DNA of 5,915 nucleotides from Bacteroidales bacterium (GTDB taxonomy: Bacteria > Bacteroidota > Bacteroidia > Bacteroidales > NBLH01): the NCBI GenBank assembly GCA_029933755.1, contig JAOZNO010000256.1, positions 1 to 5,915 of the forward strand. Reading direction: 5' to 3'. Below are positions 1-5,186 of this stretch, piece after piece; the stretch's first letter is position 1, and each line of letters opens with the position of its first letter. The notes beneath the pieces were generated by a model, which was not told the origin of the DNA, made no database searches, and was given only the letters and a program-made list of their open reading frames with translations. A program made the translations under genes and the position numbers.

Positions 1-1
1 A

Positions 2-661
2 AATCGTTCTCAGCAGATTTGTTTTGCAAAAAGATTAACTTATCCTGAGTTTTTGTTTTCGAAAAATAAAAGACAAGTAGAAAAATATAAAGTAGATACT
101 ACTGCTCAGAATATTCTTTTAATTGGTGACTCTATGTCGAAATGGTTGAGATACCGGCTTCAGGATTACTGTGAGACAAATAATCATAAACTCTCAACGG
201 TAACATGGGTAAGTGGAAATACAAAATGGTTTGCCGAAACTGATACTTTAAAATATTATATAAATAAATATGCCGCATCGTATGTAATTCTGGTAATAGG
301 ATCAAATGAATTGTTTATTAGGGATATAGGTGAGAAAAGAGCCCGGTTTGTTGATGAAATTGCAGAGGTATTATCTGATGTGAAATGGGTTTGGATTGGT
401 CCTCCAAACTGGAAAAATGATACCGGAATTAATCAGATGTTAAATGAGAAACTTGGTGAAGATCGTTTTTTCTTGTCAAAAAACCTGAAATTTAATAGGC
501 AAAAGGATGGTATGCATCCAACAGTAAAATCGTGCTCAATGTGGGTTGATAGCATTGCCAGTTGGATCACAAAAACGAGTAGAAGTAGAATATTACTTGA
601 TTATCCATTAGAAAAAAGACAAGTACTAAAACCCAGCGCACTTGTTTTGAAACCAATTTAG
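2..661 (+). CDS. SGNH/GDSL-type hydrolase, 5'-partial (start lies left of the window)
   Basis: This is the C-terminal part of an SGNH-hydrolase-fold protein, a family of Ser-His-Asp esterases and O-acetyl transferases or esterases that often act on polysaccharide or peptidoglycan acetyl groups. The visible blocks are block I GDSM (Ser codon 131-133), a possible block II Gly in WVSGN (Gly codon 215-217), block III GSNE (299-310; the family usually has GxND) and block V DGMHP (Asp codon 506-508, His codon 515-517). All catalytic elements are therefore present, in normal order. The frame is open without a stop back to base 2. A TTG at 53 could be taken as a start, but the upstream codons read as ordinary protein, so I treat the gene as cut by the window edge. 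It ends at TAG 659-661, converging on the next gene. The substrate is unknown. In Bacteroidota such proteins are often paired with an MBOAT acyltransferase, which would have to lie upstream outside this window. The fold call is firm; the role is inference. Confidence 0.85.
   Translation, partial: NRSQQICFAKRLTYPEFLFSKNKRQVEKYKVDTTAQNILLIGDSMSKWLRYRLQDYCETNNHKLSTVTWVSGNTKWFAETDTLKYYINKYAASYVILVIGSNELFIRDIGEKRARFVDEIAEVLSDVKWVWIGPPNWKNDTGINQMLNEKLGEDRFFLSKNLKFNRQKDGMHPTVKSCSMWVDSIASWITKTSRSRILLDYPLEKRQVLKPSALVLKPI
611..648 (-). terminator. Terminator-like hairpin for the leftward genes, inside the hydrolase 3' end
   Basis: Read on the minus strand, AAAACAAGT (648-640) pairs with ACTTGTCTT (624-616), with one non-Watson-Crick position and a 15-nt loop. 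It is followed at once by a run of six T (617-612). It starts 18 bases past the stop of the TerB-like gene, where an intrinsic terminator is expected. The large loop and A+T-rich stem make it only moderately convincing. Confidence 0.45.
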
Positions 662-665
662 TTTT

Positions 666-1034
666 TTAAGACCATAACTTCTTGGTAAGCTCAATTACAT
701 AATCTAAATCTTTTTTTCTAAAACCTAGTTTTTCTGCAATAGCTAAACAAAGTTGGTATTCTTTTTCATGAACATCACCATCTATCATAGCCATATAAAC
801 AATATCTGATAATTGCTCCTCTTTTTCCTCTTCATTTAGTGGGACAATAAATTTTAGCTCATCCGCAGTTTTAATTAGCTTTTGAACTTCATCAGCAGGA
901 AGCCCATATTCCTCAGCTCGCTCCGATAAAAATGCCTGTTCCTGCTCATCCAGAAAGTTATCTGAATATGCAAGGGCTACCAGATTCGCAAAATGCTCAA
1001 GTTTTATTGATCTTCCTTTTGGTAAAGTGCTCAT
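666..1034 (-). CDS. TerB-like (tellurite-resistance TerB family) small helical protein
   Basis: A 122-residue soluble, acidic, probably all-helical protein with no signal peptide or membrane segment. It contains two copies of the TerB-type unit. The first, around residues 15-54, has AYSDNFLDEQE; the second, around 75-114, has AMIDGDVHEKE. Aligned, the acidic positions D25/E30/E32 match D85/E90/E92, and each is followed by a helix and a turn (EEYGLPADEV and EKLGFRKKDL). In TerB proteins such acidic residues are thought to bind metal. The protein is shorter than classical TerB of ter operons, and no other ter gene is in view, so a specific tellurite role should not be assumed. TerB-like domains are often linked to membrane or stress complexes. 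ATG at 1032-1034; it is last in the leftward series, 59 bp after the preceding stop, and its stop faces the hydrolase stop across 4 bp. The family call is fairly sure, the function unknown. Confidence 0.75.
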   Translation of the reverse strand: MSTLPKGRSIKLEHFANLVALAYSDNFLDEQEQAFLSERAEEYGLPADEVQKLIKTADELKFIVPLNEEEKEEQLSDIVYMAMIDGDVHEKEYQLCLAIAEKLGFRKKDLDYVIELTKKLWS

Positions 1035-1081
1035 AATTTTATGATTATATGTTTAAATATCTAAATATTTGATATTTTTTT

Positions 1082-1089
1082 CAAAAATA
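1082..1089 (-). promoter_or_regulatory. Possible -7 element (TATTTTTG) for the TerB-like gene
   Basis: On the minus strand this reads TATTTTTG, matching the Bacteroidota -7 consensus TAnnTTTG. It lies 48 bases before the ATG. No TTTG -33 partner is seen at the expected 19-23-bp spacing, so this is weak and could be chance in an A+T-rich gap. An identical octamer stands before the 118-residue protein gene. Confidence 0.25.
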
Positions 1090-1093
1090 TGCT

Positions 1094-1450
1094 TTATTTT
1101 AAGAAACTAAAACTTAAATGTGCAAATTCTTCTGTATCAATAAACGAAAGTTCAAAATGAACTAGCTGTTTTGTGAAATTTTTTTCTGTTATTTTTAATT
1201 CTTGTATTAGCTCAGGGAAGTTTTCTTTCAAATTTTCAAAATTAGCATCAACTATTTCAAATTCATCTTCGTGTTGCAAAAGTAATTTGCCTTGAAGAGA
1301 TTGTGTTCTTTTGTTTATTAGTCTCTTATCGTAAATGTCTTCAGCTTTTAGCTTGATTTTATAATGTTCCCCTTTCTTTTGAAAATGCTCAATAATATAG
1401 TTGATAAAGTTGCTTACTTTATGCCAATTTTCTTCAGTAAATATTCTCAT
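1094..1450 (-). CDS. Hypothetical protein, 118 residues, no recognised family
   Basis: I do not recognise this protein. It is highly charged, contains no cysteine, and has no signal peptide or membrane segment, so it is probably cytoplasmic. Residues 5-26 (around NWHKVSNFINYIIEHF) look like an amphipathic helix. Residues 28-70 alternate charged and hydrophobic positions in a way suggesting beta strands, residues 70-88 look helical, and the C-terminal part (VHFELSFID, AHLSFSFLK) again looks like strands: an alpha-beta-alpha-beta pattern. ATG at 1448-1450 is preceded by an A-rich leader with no strong Shine-Dalgarno, like its neighbours. The gaps are 63 bp upstream and 59 bp downstream, so co-transcription with the START-domain and TerB-like genes is possible. 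Its length, codon use and clean frame support a real gene; the function is open. Confidence 0.75.
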   Translation of the reverse strand: MRIFTEENWHKVSNFINYIIEHFQKKGEHYKIKLKAEDIYDKRLINKRTQSLQGKLLLQHEDEFEIVDANFENLKENFPELIQELKITEKNFTKQLVHFELSFIDTEEFAHLSFSFLK

Positions 1451-1470
1451 TTTCTTTTTTTAAACTTTAT

Positions 1471-1478
1471 CAAAAATA
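1471..1478 (-). promoter_or_regulatory. Possible -7 element (TATTTTTG) for the 118-residue protein gene
   Basis: The minus strand reads TATTTTTG (TAnnTTTG class), 21 bases before the ATG. No TTTG is found at a suitable distance upstream. It is the same octamer as at 1082-1089, which slightly raises the chance that both are real. Low confidence. Confidence 0.25.
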
Positions 1479-1513
1479 CAAAAAATAAATAATATAAAGG
1501 AGATTTTACTTAG

Positions 1514-2167
1514 TTATTCTATTGGCTTTTCTTTTATAAATGAGCATTTTGCATTTTTATATTTGTCGCGCTTAATTTCTTCTGACATAGCGGACAATGT
1601 ATTAAAAGGTCCTGTGTCAATAGCCAGGTTAATGGCCCATGCAGGGACACTTCCGCCTAAGTCAGCAAAAAGCTTGAATGTAACTTGTACAAAACCATCA
1701 TTTATAGGAACAATATCCCATGATGACGCTAGCTTGCGAATTCTTACAATACCTTCTTTTTCATCTATGTAATCAGGGACACCCTTTGCTTCAATTCTTA
1801 ATGCGTAAGTTGTTGGATTTTGTTTTAATTTTGCATGTGTAACAATATCCCGATTGCTTATAGGCCAAGGTGCATCTGATTCGTTATAATAATACCATTC
1901 AAAATTACTTGGCTCCTTTAATAAATATGCGGTTTTATTAAGGTAAATCCAATTGTGTTGGTTTTTTGCATCTTTTATCAAGCTAACTATTGATGATAAG
2001 CTGACTTTTAATTTCATTACACCTTTTACTTCCTTAATAGGAGAGTGCTCAGAGTGTCGGGTGTATATTTTTATGCCATTTTTATTCTTAGTTAGCTTCC
2101 ATTTGTTATTGTTTTGCGCATAAGTGTGCGATGCTGACAATATGAAAATTAGGATGAAAAGACGCAT
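1514..2167 (-). CDS. Secreted START-domain (lipid-transfer-like) protein
   Basis: A 217-residue protein made of an export signal plus one START (StAR-related lipid-transfer) domain. Residues 1-17 form a typical Sec signal peptide (short basic start, hydrophobic LFILIFIL core, likely cleavage after TYA before QN), placing the mature protein in the periplasm or outside. The domain runs from about 22 to 205. It begins with WKLTKNKNGIKIYTR, carries the family-typical aromatic stretch WYYYNESDAPWPISNRD (residues 91-107; P100, W101, P102 and D107), continues with strands around 120-168, and ends in the amphipathic helix after GGSVPAWAIN (171-180) that normally caps the hydrophobic cavity. Such proteins bind a single lipid or other hydrophobic ligand; the ligand here cannot be read from sequence. 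ATG at 2165-2167 is supported by the signal peptide. It lies 59 bp after the SDR stop and 63 bp before the next gene, so a shared transcript is likely. The family call is strong. Confidence 0.9.
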   Translation of the reverse strand: MRLFILIFILSASHTYAQNNNKWKLTKNKNGIKIYTRHSEHSPIKEVKGVMKLKVSLSSIVSLIKDAKNQHNWIYLNKTAYLLKEPSNFEWYYYNESDAPWPISNRDIVTHAKLKQNPTTYALRIEAKGVPDYIDEKEGIVRIRKLASSWDIVPINDGFVQVTFKLFADLGGSVPAWAINLAIDTGPFNTLSAMSEEIKRDKYKNAKCSFIKEKPIE

Positions 2168-2226
2168 TTTATAATGAATATTGTATGAATAAATAAGATT
2201 AAAAAAATATAGCTTGCTTTAAATTA

Positions 2227-3237
2227 TTAGTTAAAAAAGTGTTTAATCATTTTGTTGTTATTCGAAATAAATGCATTGTATGGTTCTGACTGTTTTAAAA
2301 GATGATTTTTAATCTGATTCTTAAATATTGAAGTCAGGGTTTTCTTCCATAATGATATTTTAAGCTTTTCTTTTTCAAAGTAGCTCTCCAGAGTGTCATT
2401 TCTGAATTTAAGAATATTCTCTAAATCATCACCATCCTGATAAAACCCACAATGAAAGTTTTTTTCTGCAAATGTGTTTTTCGGAAAATTGAGTTTGCCA
2501 AGTCCCGAAATTGAAAATGAACGAGATAAAAAATCTTTGTAGGTAGTTCTGCAATTTTTTCCACCACCCAGATTAAATGTTTTTTTTGAAACGAGCTGTT
2601 TGTTTCCAATAGCATTAACAAATGCTCTTGCAGTATCTTCAGGTGTTGCTATTTCAAATGAAGTAGCTAATGGCTGATGGAACATTAGTTTAGAAACTTT
2701 ATGGTTGCCCATAATGGCCGCTAAACGGAAGATACTCCAATCCAGTTTGCTGTTGCGGATAATTTGTTCTGCTTTAATTTTTGTTTTTGCGTATTCATCT
2801 CCTTCGCTAGGTGATAATGAGTCCTCAACTTCTATCAAAGGTGTTTTGAGCCTGTCGCCATAAACAGAAATAGATGAACTGTATAAGAAAAAGCAATCAG
2901 GCGATAATTCTTCCAGATTTCTAATTAGATTTTGGGTGCCCGTTGTGTTCACTCTATATGAAAGTTCTGGTTCATCATCAGCTAGTGGTGGAATTATTGC
3001 AGCTAAATGAATTATGAAATCCTTATTAGTGCAGACTTTTTTAATATCAGCATCTTTGGAAATATCACCGTATACAATTTCTATATCCCTTTTAAAAGCT
3101 GAGAAAATATTTATCGATTTATTTGATTTTATATCAAATATGCTTACGTCAAACTTGTTTTTGTTTAGTTGCTTTAATACTTCAAACCCCACAGTTCCTG
3201 ATGCTCCGGTTAATAAAATTGCAGGTTTGTTTTTCAT
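2227..3237 (-). CDS. Extended SDR: NAD-dependent epimerase/dehydratase family protein
   Basis: A 336-residue extended short-chain dehydrogenase/reductase of the sugar-nucleotide epimerase/dehydratase type. The N-terminal Rossmann fold shows TGASGTVG (G11, G14, G17) and an acidic residue at the end of strand 2 (D35), which favours NAD over NADP. Also visible are GD at 57-58, HLAA at 77-80, N97, SSS at 120-122 and the catalytic YAKTK (Y149, K153). RLAAIMG (171-177) and NLGGGKNCRTTY in the C-terminal half are typical of the substrate-binding part. All catalytic residues are intact. The last 30 or so residues (KNHLLKQSEPYNAF onward) are basic and not typical of the family. Possible substrates include UDP-sugars and, as in 3-beta-hydroxysteroid-type members, lipids; the sequence does not decide. 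ATG at 3235-3237 comes right before the glycine motif. The gap to the upstream flotillin stop is 48 bp with no promoter motif, so it is probably transcribed together with that gene. Confidence 0.92.
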   Translation of the reverse strand: MKNKPAILLTGASGTVGFEVLKQLNKNKFDVSIFDIKSNKSINIFSAFKRDIEIVYGDISKDADIKKVCTNKDFIIHLAAIIPPLADDEPELSYRVNTTGTQNLIRNLEELSPDCFFLYSSSISVYGDRLKTPLIEVEDSLSPSEGDEYAKTKIKAEQIIRNSKLDWSIFRLAAIMGNHKVSKLMFHQPLATSFEIATPEDTARAFVNAIGNKQLVSKKTFNLGGGKNCRTTYKDFLSRSFSISGLGKLNFPKNTFAEKNFHCGFYQDGDDLENILKFRNDTLESYFEKEKLKISLWKKTLTSIFKNQIKNHLLKQSEPYNAFISNNNKMIKHFFN

Positions 3238-3285
3238 GAAAGTAAAGCTAAATAAAATGTTTATGTTTTGTGAAGAGAAAGCTTA

Positions 3286-4680
3286 TTAATGCTCTTCATG
3301 CTCATCGTCTTCATGTTTGTTTTTTCCATGCTTTTTTGCCGAATGACCAATTGAGTCTCTCATTTTTGTGTCAGCTTCTGTGTTTTTCATTTCATGATAA
3401 CCGTGAATGCTTAAATTCCCATCAATAAACGCTGCTGCCATTGCTTTTTGTACTTTCTCTTCAGCCTTAATTACCTCTGCTTTAGCTAGTTCAGCCTGTG
3501 CTTTAGCGCGTTCTGTCATTAATTCTGCATTTATGTCTTTGCCAACTTTCATGTCAGAAACATCAATTGAGATAATTTGAAATGCAGTGCCTTTTCCTAA
3601 ATCTTTTTGTTCAACGCGGTCAGCTAAATCATAAGGATTTGTTAATATTATATGATGATTGGGTGAGTTACCAATTTCAGATGCAAGACTTTCATTAACA
3701 CGTGCTAAAACTGTTTCTTCACTGGCACCACCAATAATTGATTTTATATAAGCTCTTAAAGTAACTTTTAATTTCATTGTTAACTGAACACCATCTCTGG
3801 AAATACCTGTAACACCACCAGTTTCAACAACACGAGGTGTAATTGCTGCTTCAATTGCTTTTTTTACATCAATACCAGCCAAATCAATTGCGGCAATATC
3901 GGTAAATTCAAAATTTGGTAATTTTGCTTTTCTTGCTGCTACAAATGCATCAACGGTTCCTTTTACATCACCGTTTGATAAGAAATGTTCTTTTAAATCA
4001 TCAAGTGTCATTTCCTCATAACCTGAATTATGTGCAGTTATTAATGCATCTACAATTTGTTCAACATCAACTTGTGCAAGAAAGTGTGATGCTAAAACAG
4101 TTATTGGGATATCCAGATTAGCATTTTTTGCAGTTATTTGCGCATGAATTACTCTCTCAACATCTACTTTTGCTAAAAATTGTGCAGCAAGCTCACTTAA
4201 AGGTATTATTAATTTAGCGTTTGTTGCTCTAATCAATGTGTTTACTACTTTTTCAATATCTACTTCAGCAAGATAGTGATCAGATAATTCCCGGGCTTCA
4301 ATTGGTAAACCTGCGTTTTTGGCACGAATTATTATTTTTAAAATCAATTCTTGTGGTACTCTTTGCCAACGCATTATAATTAAAGTCAGCCAGGGAACTT
4401 TTATACCTGACAAGCGAGCTTCATACCAAAGGCCAAGAGGAATAAAATAGTAAAAGAAAAATATTAAACCTGGGCCAAGTATTATTCCTGCTAAAATAAT
4501 AAAAATTAAAGTGCTTGCTCCAAATGAATCTGCTTCAGATGTAACATCTTCTTCTTCAAGTCCTACATCGTAATAGCTTTCAGTAGAGTTTTGGTTATAA
4601 TCTTCAGGCTCATTTGTTTGGCATGATGCTAAAGTTAGCAGTGATAAAATGGTTATTATGAATACAAATTTAGTTTTCAT
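3286..4680 (-). CDS. floA: FloA-type flotillin-like (SPFH) protein with lipoprotein signal and expanded repeats
   Basis: A 464-residue relative of bacterial FloA (UPF0365/YqfA), a membrane scaffold of functional microdomains. From the N-terminus: a lipoprotein signal with lipobox LASC (Cys20); an acidic linker (21-52); a membrane segment (about 57-80); the FloA neck YFIPLGLWYEARLSGIKV followed by MRWQRV; five tandem 32-33-residue units (116-277); then the SPFH-type body with TPRVVETG, RDGVQL, SEETVLARVNE and GTAFQIISID (366-373). A short Ala/Lys/Glu coiled coil follows (about 386-418), then MKNTEADTKMRDSIG (431-445) and a His/acidic tail. The body and the TEADTKMRDS end match B. subtilis FloA closely from memory, so the family call is strong. 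That FloA is about 330 residues; the excess comes from the N-terminal extension and three extra repeat units. ATG at 4678-4680 is fixed by the signal peptide. Two TAA stops stand in tandem (3283-3288). The usual nfeD partner is not adjacent in this window; the next gene is the SDR. Confidence 0.92.
   Translation of the reverse strand: MKTKFVFIITILSLLTLASCQTNEPEDYNQNSTESYYDVGLEEEDVTSEADSFGASTLIFIILAGIILGPGLIFFFYYFIPLGLWYEARLSGIKVPWLTLIIMRWQRVPQELILKIIIRAKNAGLPIEARELSDHYLAEVDIEKVVNTLIRATNAKLIIPLSELAAQFLAKVDVERVIHAQITAKNANLDIPITVLASHFLAQVDVEQIVDALITAHNSGYEEMTLDDLKEHFLSNGDVKGTVDAFVAARKAKLPNFEFTDIAAIDLAGIDVKKAIEAAITPRVVETGGVTGISRDGVQLTMKLKVTLRAYIKSIIGGASEETVLARVNESLASEIGNSPNHHIILTNPYDLADRVEQKDLGKGTAFQIISIDVSDMKVGKDINAELMTERAKAQAELAKAEVIKAEEKVQKAMAAAFIDGNLSIHGYHEMKNTEADTKMRDSIGHSAKKHGKNKHEDDEHEEH
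3289..3345 (-). other. His/Asp/Glu-rich C-terminal tail of the flotillin, periodic histidines
   Basis: The last 19 residues (446-464) contain five histidines, at 446, 451, 456, 461 and 464. The first four are spaced exactly five apart, among Lys and then Asp/Glu. Such tails can bind transition metals; none is present in B. subtilis FloA as I remember it. Whether it binds metal here is inference. Confidence 0.7.
3850..4335 (-). repeat. Five tandem 32-33-codon repeat units within the flotillin gene
   Basis: Units by residue are 116-147, 148-179, 180-211, 212-244 and 245-277. The shared pattern is [I/L]xxAxNAxL, then a middle Leu, then [H/Q]FLAxVDVExV. Units 2 and 3 agree at 16 of 32 positions by my count. 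Unit 1 (AKNAGL, HYLA) matches the first, and unit 5 (AAIDLAGIDVKKA) the second, of the two such units I recall in B. subtilis FloA. Units 2-4 (3949-4239) therefore look like an internal expansion. Divergence between units shows this is not recent. Confidence 0.8.
4621..4680 (-). other. Lipoprotein signal peptide of the flotillin (lipobox LASC)
   Basis: The first 20 codons give a short basic start (MKTK), a hydrophobic core and L17-A18-S19-C20, a good signal peptidase II site. The residues after Cys are polar and acidic. With the membrane segment at residues 57-80, the predicted topology is an acylated periplasmic N-terminus and a cytoplasmic SPFH body. Confidence 0.8.
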
Positions 4681-4751
4681 GGCTTATTCTTTAATTACTT
4701 TTAATGGCGTATGGAATTGTCCCGATTCTCAGAACTAATTTCATAGGAGCT

Positions 4752-4768
4752 TGATTAGCAATTAATCA
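4752..4768. promoter_or_regulatory. Inverted repeat TGATTA-N5-TAATCA in the flotillin leader
   Basis: Arms 4752-4757 and 4763-4768 are perfect 6-bp complements around a 5-bp spacer. It lies downstream of the predicted leftward start site, so it could be a transcription-factor half-site pair or a small leader hairpin. Short arms in A+T-rich DNA make chance possible. Confidence 0.3.
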
Positions 4769-4780
4769 GTTTGAATTCTA

Positions 4781-4801
4781 TTATACTTTACAAAAGTATA
4801 A
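4781..4801. promoter_or_regulatory. Perfect palindrome overlapping the flotillin promoter (candidate operator)
   Basis: TTATACTTT (4781-4789) and AAAGTATAA (4793-4801) are exact 9-bp complements around the 3-bp spacer ACA. The right arm and spacer contain the predicted -7 element (4791-4798). A repressor bound here would cover the core promoter and start site. No T-run follows in either direction, so it is not a terminator. Confidence 0.5.
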
Positions 4802-4824
4802 AAAAAGTTTAAAAATGGTGCAAA
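4791..4824 (-). promoter_or_regulatory. Bacteroidota-type promoter for the flotillin gene (TTTG-N22-TACTTTTG)
   Basis: On the minus strand, TTTG (4824-4821) and TACTTTTG (4798-4791, matching TAnnTTTG) are separated by 22 bp, close to the usual spacing for the Bacteroidota primary sigma factor. The start site would fall near 4785, leaving a leader of roughly 105 bases before the ATG at 4680. It is the best promoter for the leftward gene series. Confidence 0.65.
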
Positions 4825-4899
4825 ATTCCAAGTAAAATTAAATAAAATATATTAAAACAATGCATTTTGTTAAACAAAGATGTAATAGAGGTCTTTTAT

Positions 4900-4922
4900 A
4901 TATTTGTAGCATCTACAAATAT
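4900..4922. promoter_or_regulatory. Perfect 10-bp-arm palindrome, ATATTTGTAG / CTACAAATAT
   Basis: Arms 4900-4909 and 4913-4922 pair without mismatch around the 3-bp spacer CAT. It sits about 75 bp upstream of the flotillin -33 element, and its left arm overlaps a plus-strand TATATTTG (4899-4906). Absence of an adjoining T-run argues against a terminator, so a dimeric regulator site is the better guess. The 3-bp spacer matches that of the palindrome at 4781-4801, but the arm sequences differ. Confidence 0.45.
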
Positions 4923-4965
4923 CAGAATTCCTTGCTCCGTGAAAGCTAGCCTTTAATGTATTGTG

Positions 4966-4996
4966 TTTGGTTTAGAAAGTTCGATATCTAGGTTTG
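4966..4996 (+). promoter_or_regulatory. Rightward promoter-like pair TTTG-N19-TAGGTTTG
   Basis: TTTG at 4966-4969 and TAGGTTTG at 4989-4996 (TAnnTTTG) are spaced 19 bp, the standard spacing. Transcription would start near 5003 and run into the plus-strand zinc-ribbon-like remnant. It may be the surviving promoter of that gene, or drive a short RNA antisense to the 3' end of the right-hand flotillin transcript. Confidence 0.45.
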
Positions 4997-5015
4997 TGAA
5001 GTATTAAAAATGTGA

Positions 5016-5186
5016 GTTTACTATCGTAAACGCAATGCGCTGAGTGAATGTCAAAGTTGCCATTTTGAGGGAAAACATAACAGATTGTCCCGAGATTATT
5101 GGGAAAGATTGTGGACTTTATGGACAAATACTAATTTGTGTGTCTATAAAGTTGAGTCTATTTATTTAAAAAATGCTTCTTGTTAA
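5016..5186 (+). pseudogene. Possible decayed zinc-ribbon small-protein gene
   Basis: The plus-strand frame is open for 56 codons between TGA 5013-5015 and TAA 5184-5186, but has no ATG. The translation contains CQSCHFEG, then KHNRLSRDYWERLW. The pattern CxxC, then H-x-R-x-x-R and W-E-R-x-W, resembles small zinc-ribbon proteins of Bacteroidota, in which a second CxxC follows an aromatic strand. That second pair is absent in this frame (NLCVYKV). In the frame starting at 5125 the same bases read ICVSIK, which looks like the second ribbon with one Cys lost, suggesting a frameshift. The codon upstream of the stop is ATG followed directly by TGA (5010-5015), consistent with damage at the start. 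It lies just behind a rightward promoter-like pair. The family resemblance is from memory and the case rests on one motif, so confidence is modest. Confidence 0.35.
5115..5152. repeat. Long imperfect hairpin
   Basis: Outer arms 5115-5123 and 5144-5152 pair over nine positions with one G-T. Inner arms ACAAAT (5124-5129) and ATTTGT (5134-5139) pair perfectly around the loop ACTA, leaving GTGT (5140-5143) as a bulge. No T-run follows closely on either strand, so it is not an obvious terminator. It overlaps the zinc-ribbon-like remnant and could be an RNA structure or chance. Confidence 0.35.

Noticed and set aside
53..55. TTG as the start codon of the hydrolase
   Set aside because: The frame is open to the left edge with protein-like codons, and no ATG or leader marks a start here; the gene is cut by the window.
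1563..1772. Plus-strand open frame of 69 codons
   Set aside because: It lies opposite the START-domain gene, whose signal peptide and motifs show that the minus strand is coding.
2421..2621. Minus-strand open frame of 66 codons in another frame
   Set aside because: Fully inside the SDR gene, with no family features.
3014..3289. Plus-strand open frame of 91 codons
   Set aside because: Opposite the SDR N-terminus, where the glycine-rich motif fixes the coding frame.
3271..3298. Hairpin TGAAGAG / CTCTTCA at the flotillin stop
   Set aside because: Perfect 7-bp arms, but a 14-nt loop and no T-run on the minus strand after it, so not a convincing terminator.
3915..4121. Plus-strand open frame of 68 codons rich in Leu and His
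   Set aside because: An antisense shadow of the flotillin repeat region; its composition mirrors the repeats.
3850..4335. Tandem repeat read as a CRISPR or DNA satellite
   Set aside because: The repetition is at protein level inside one open frame with diverged units; there are no identical DNA repeats or spacers.
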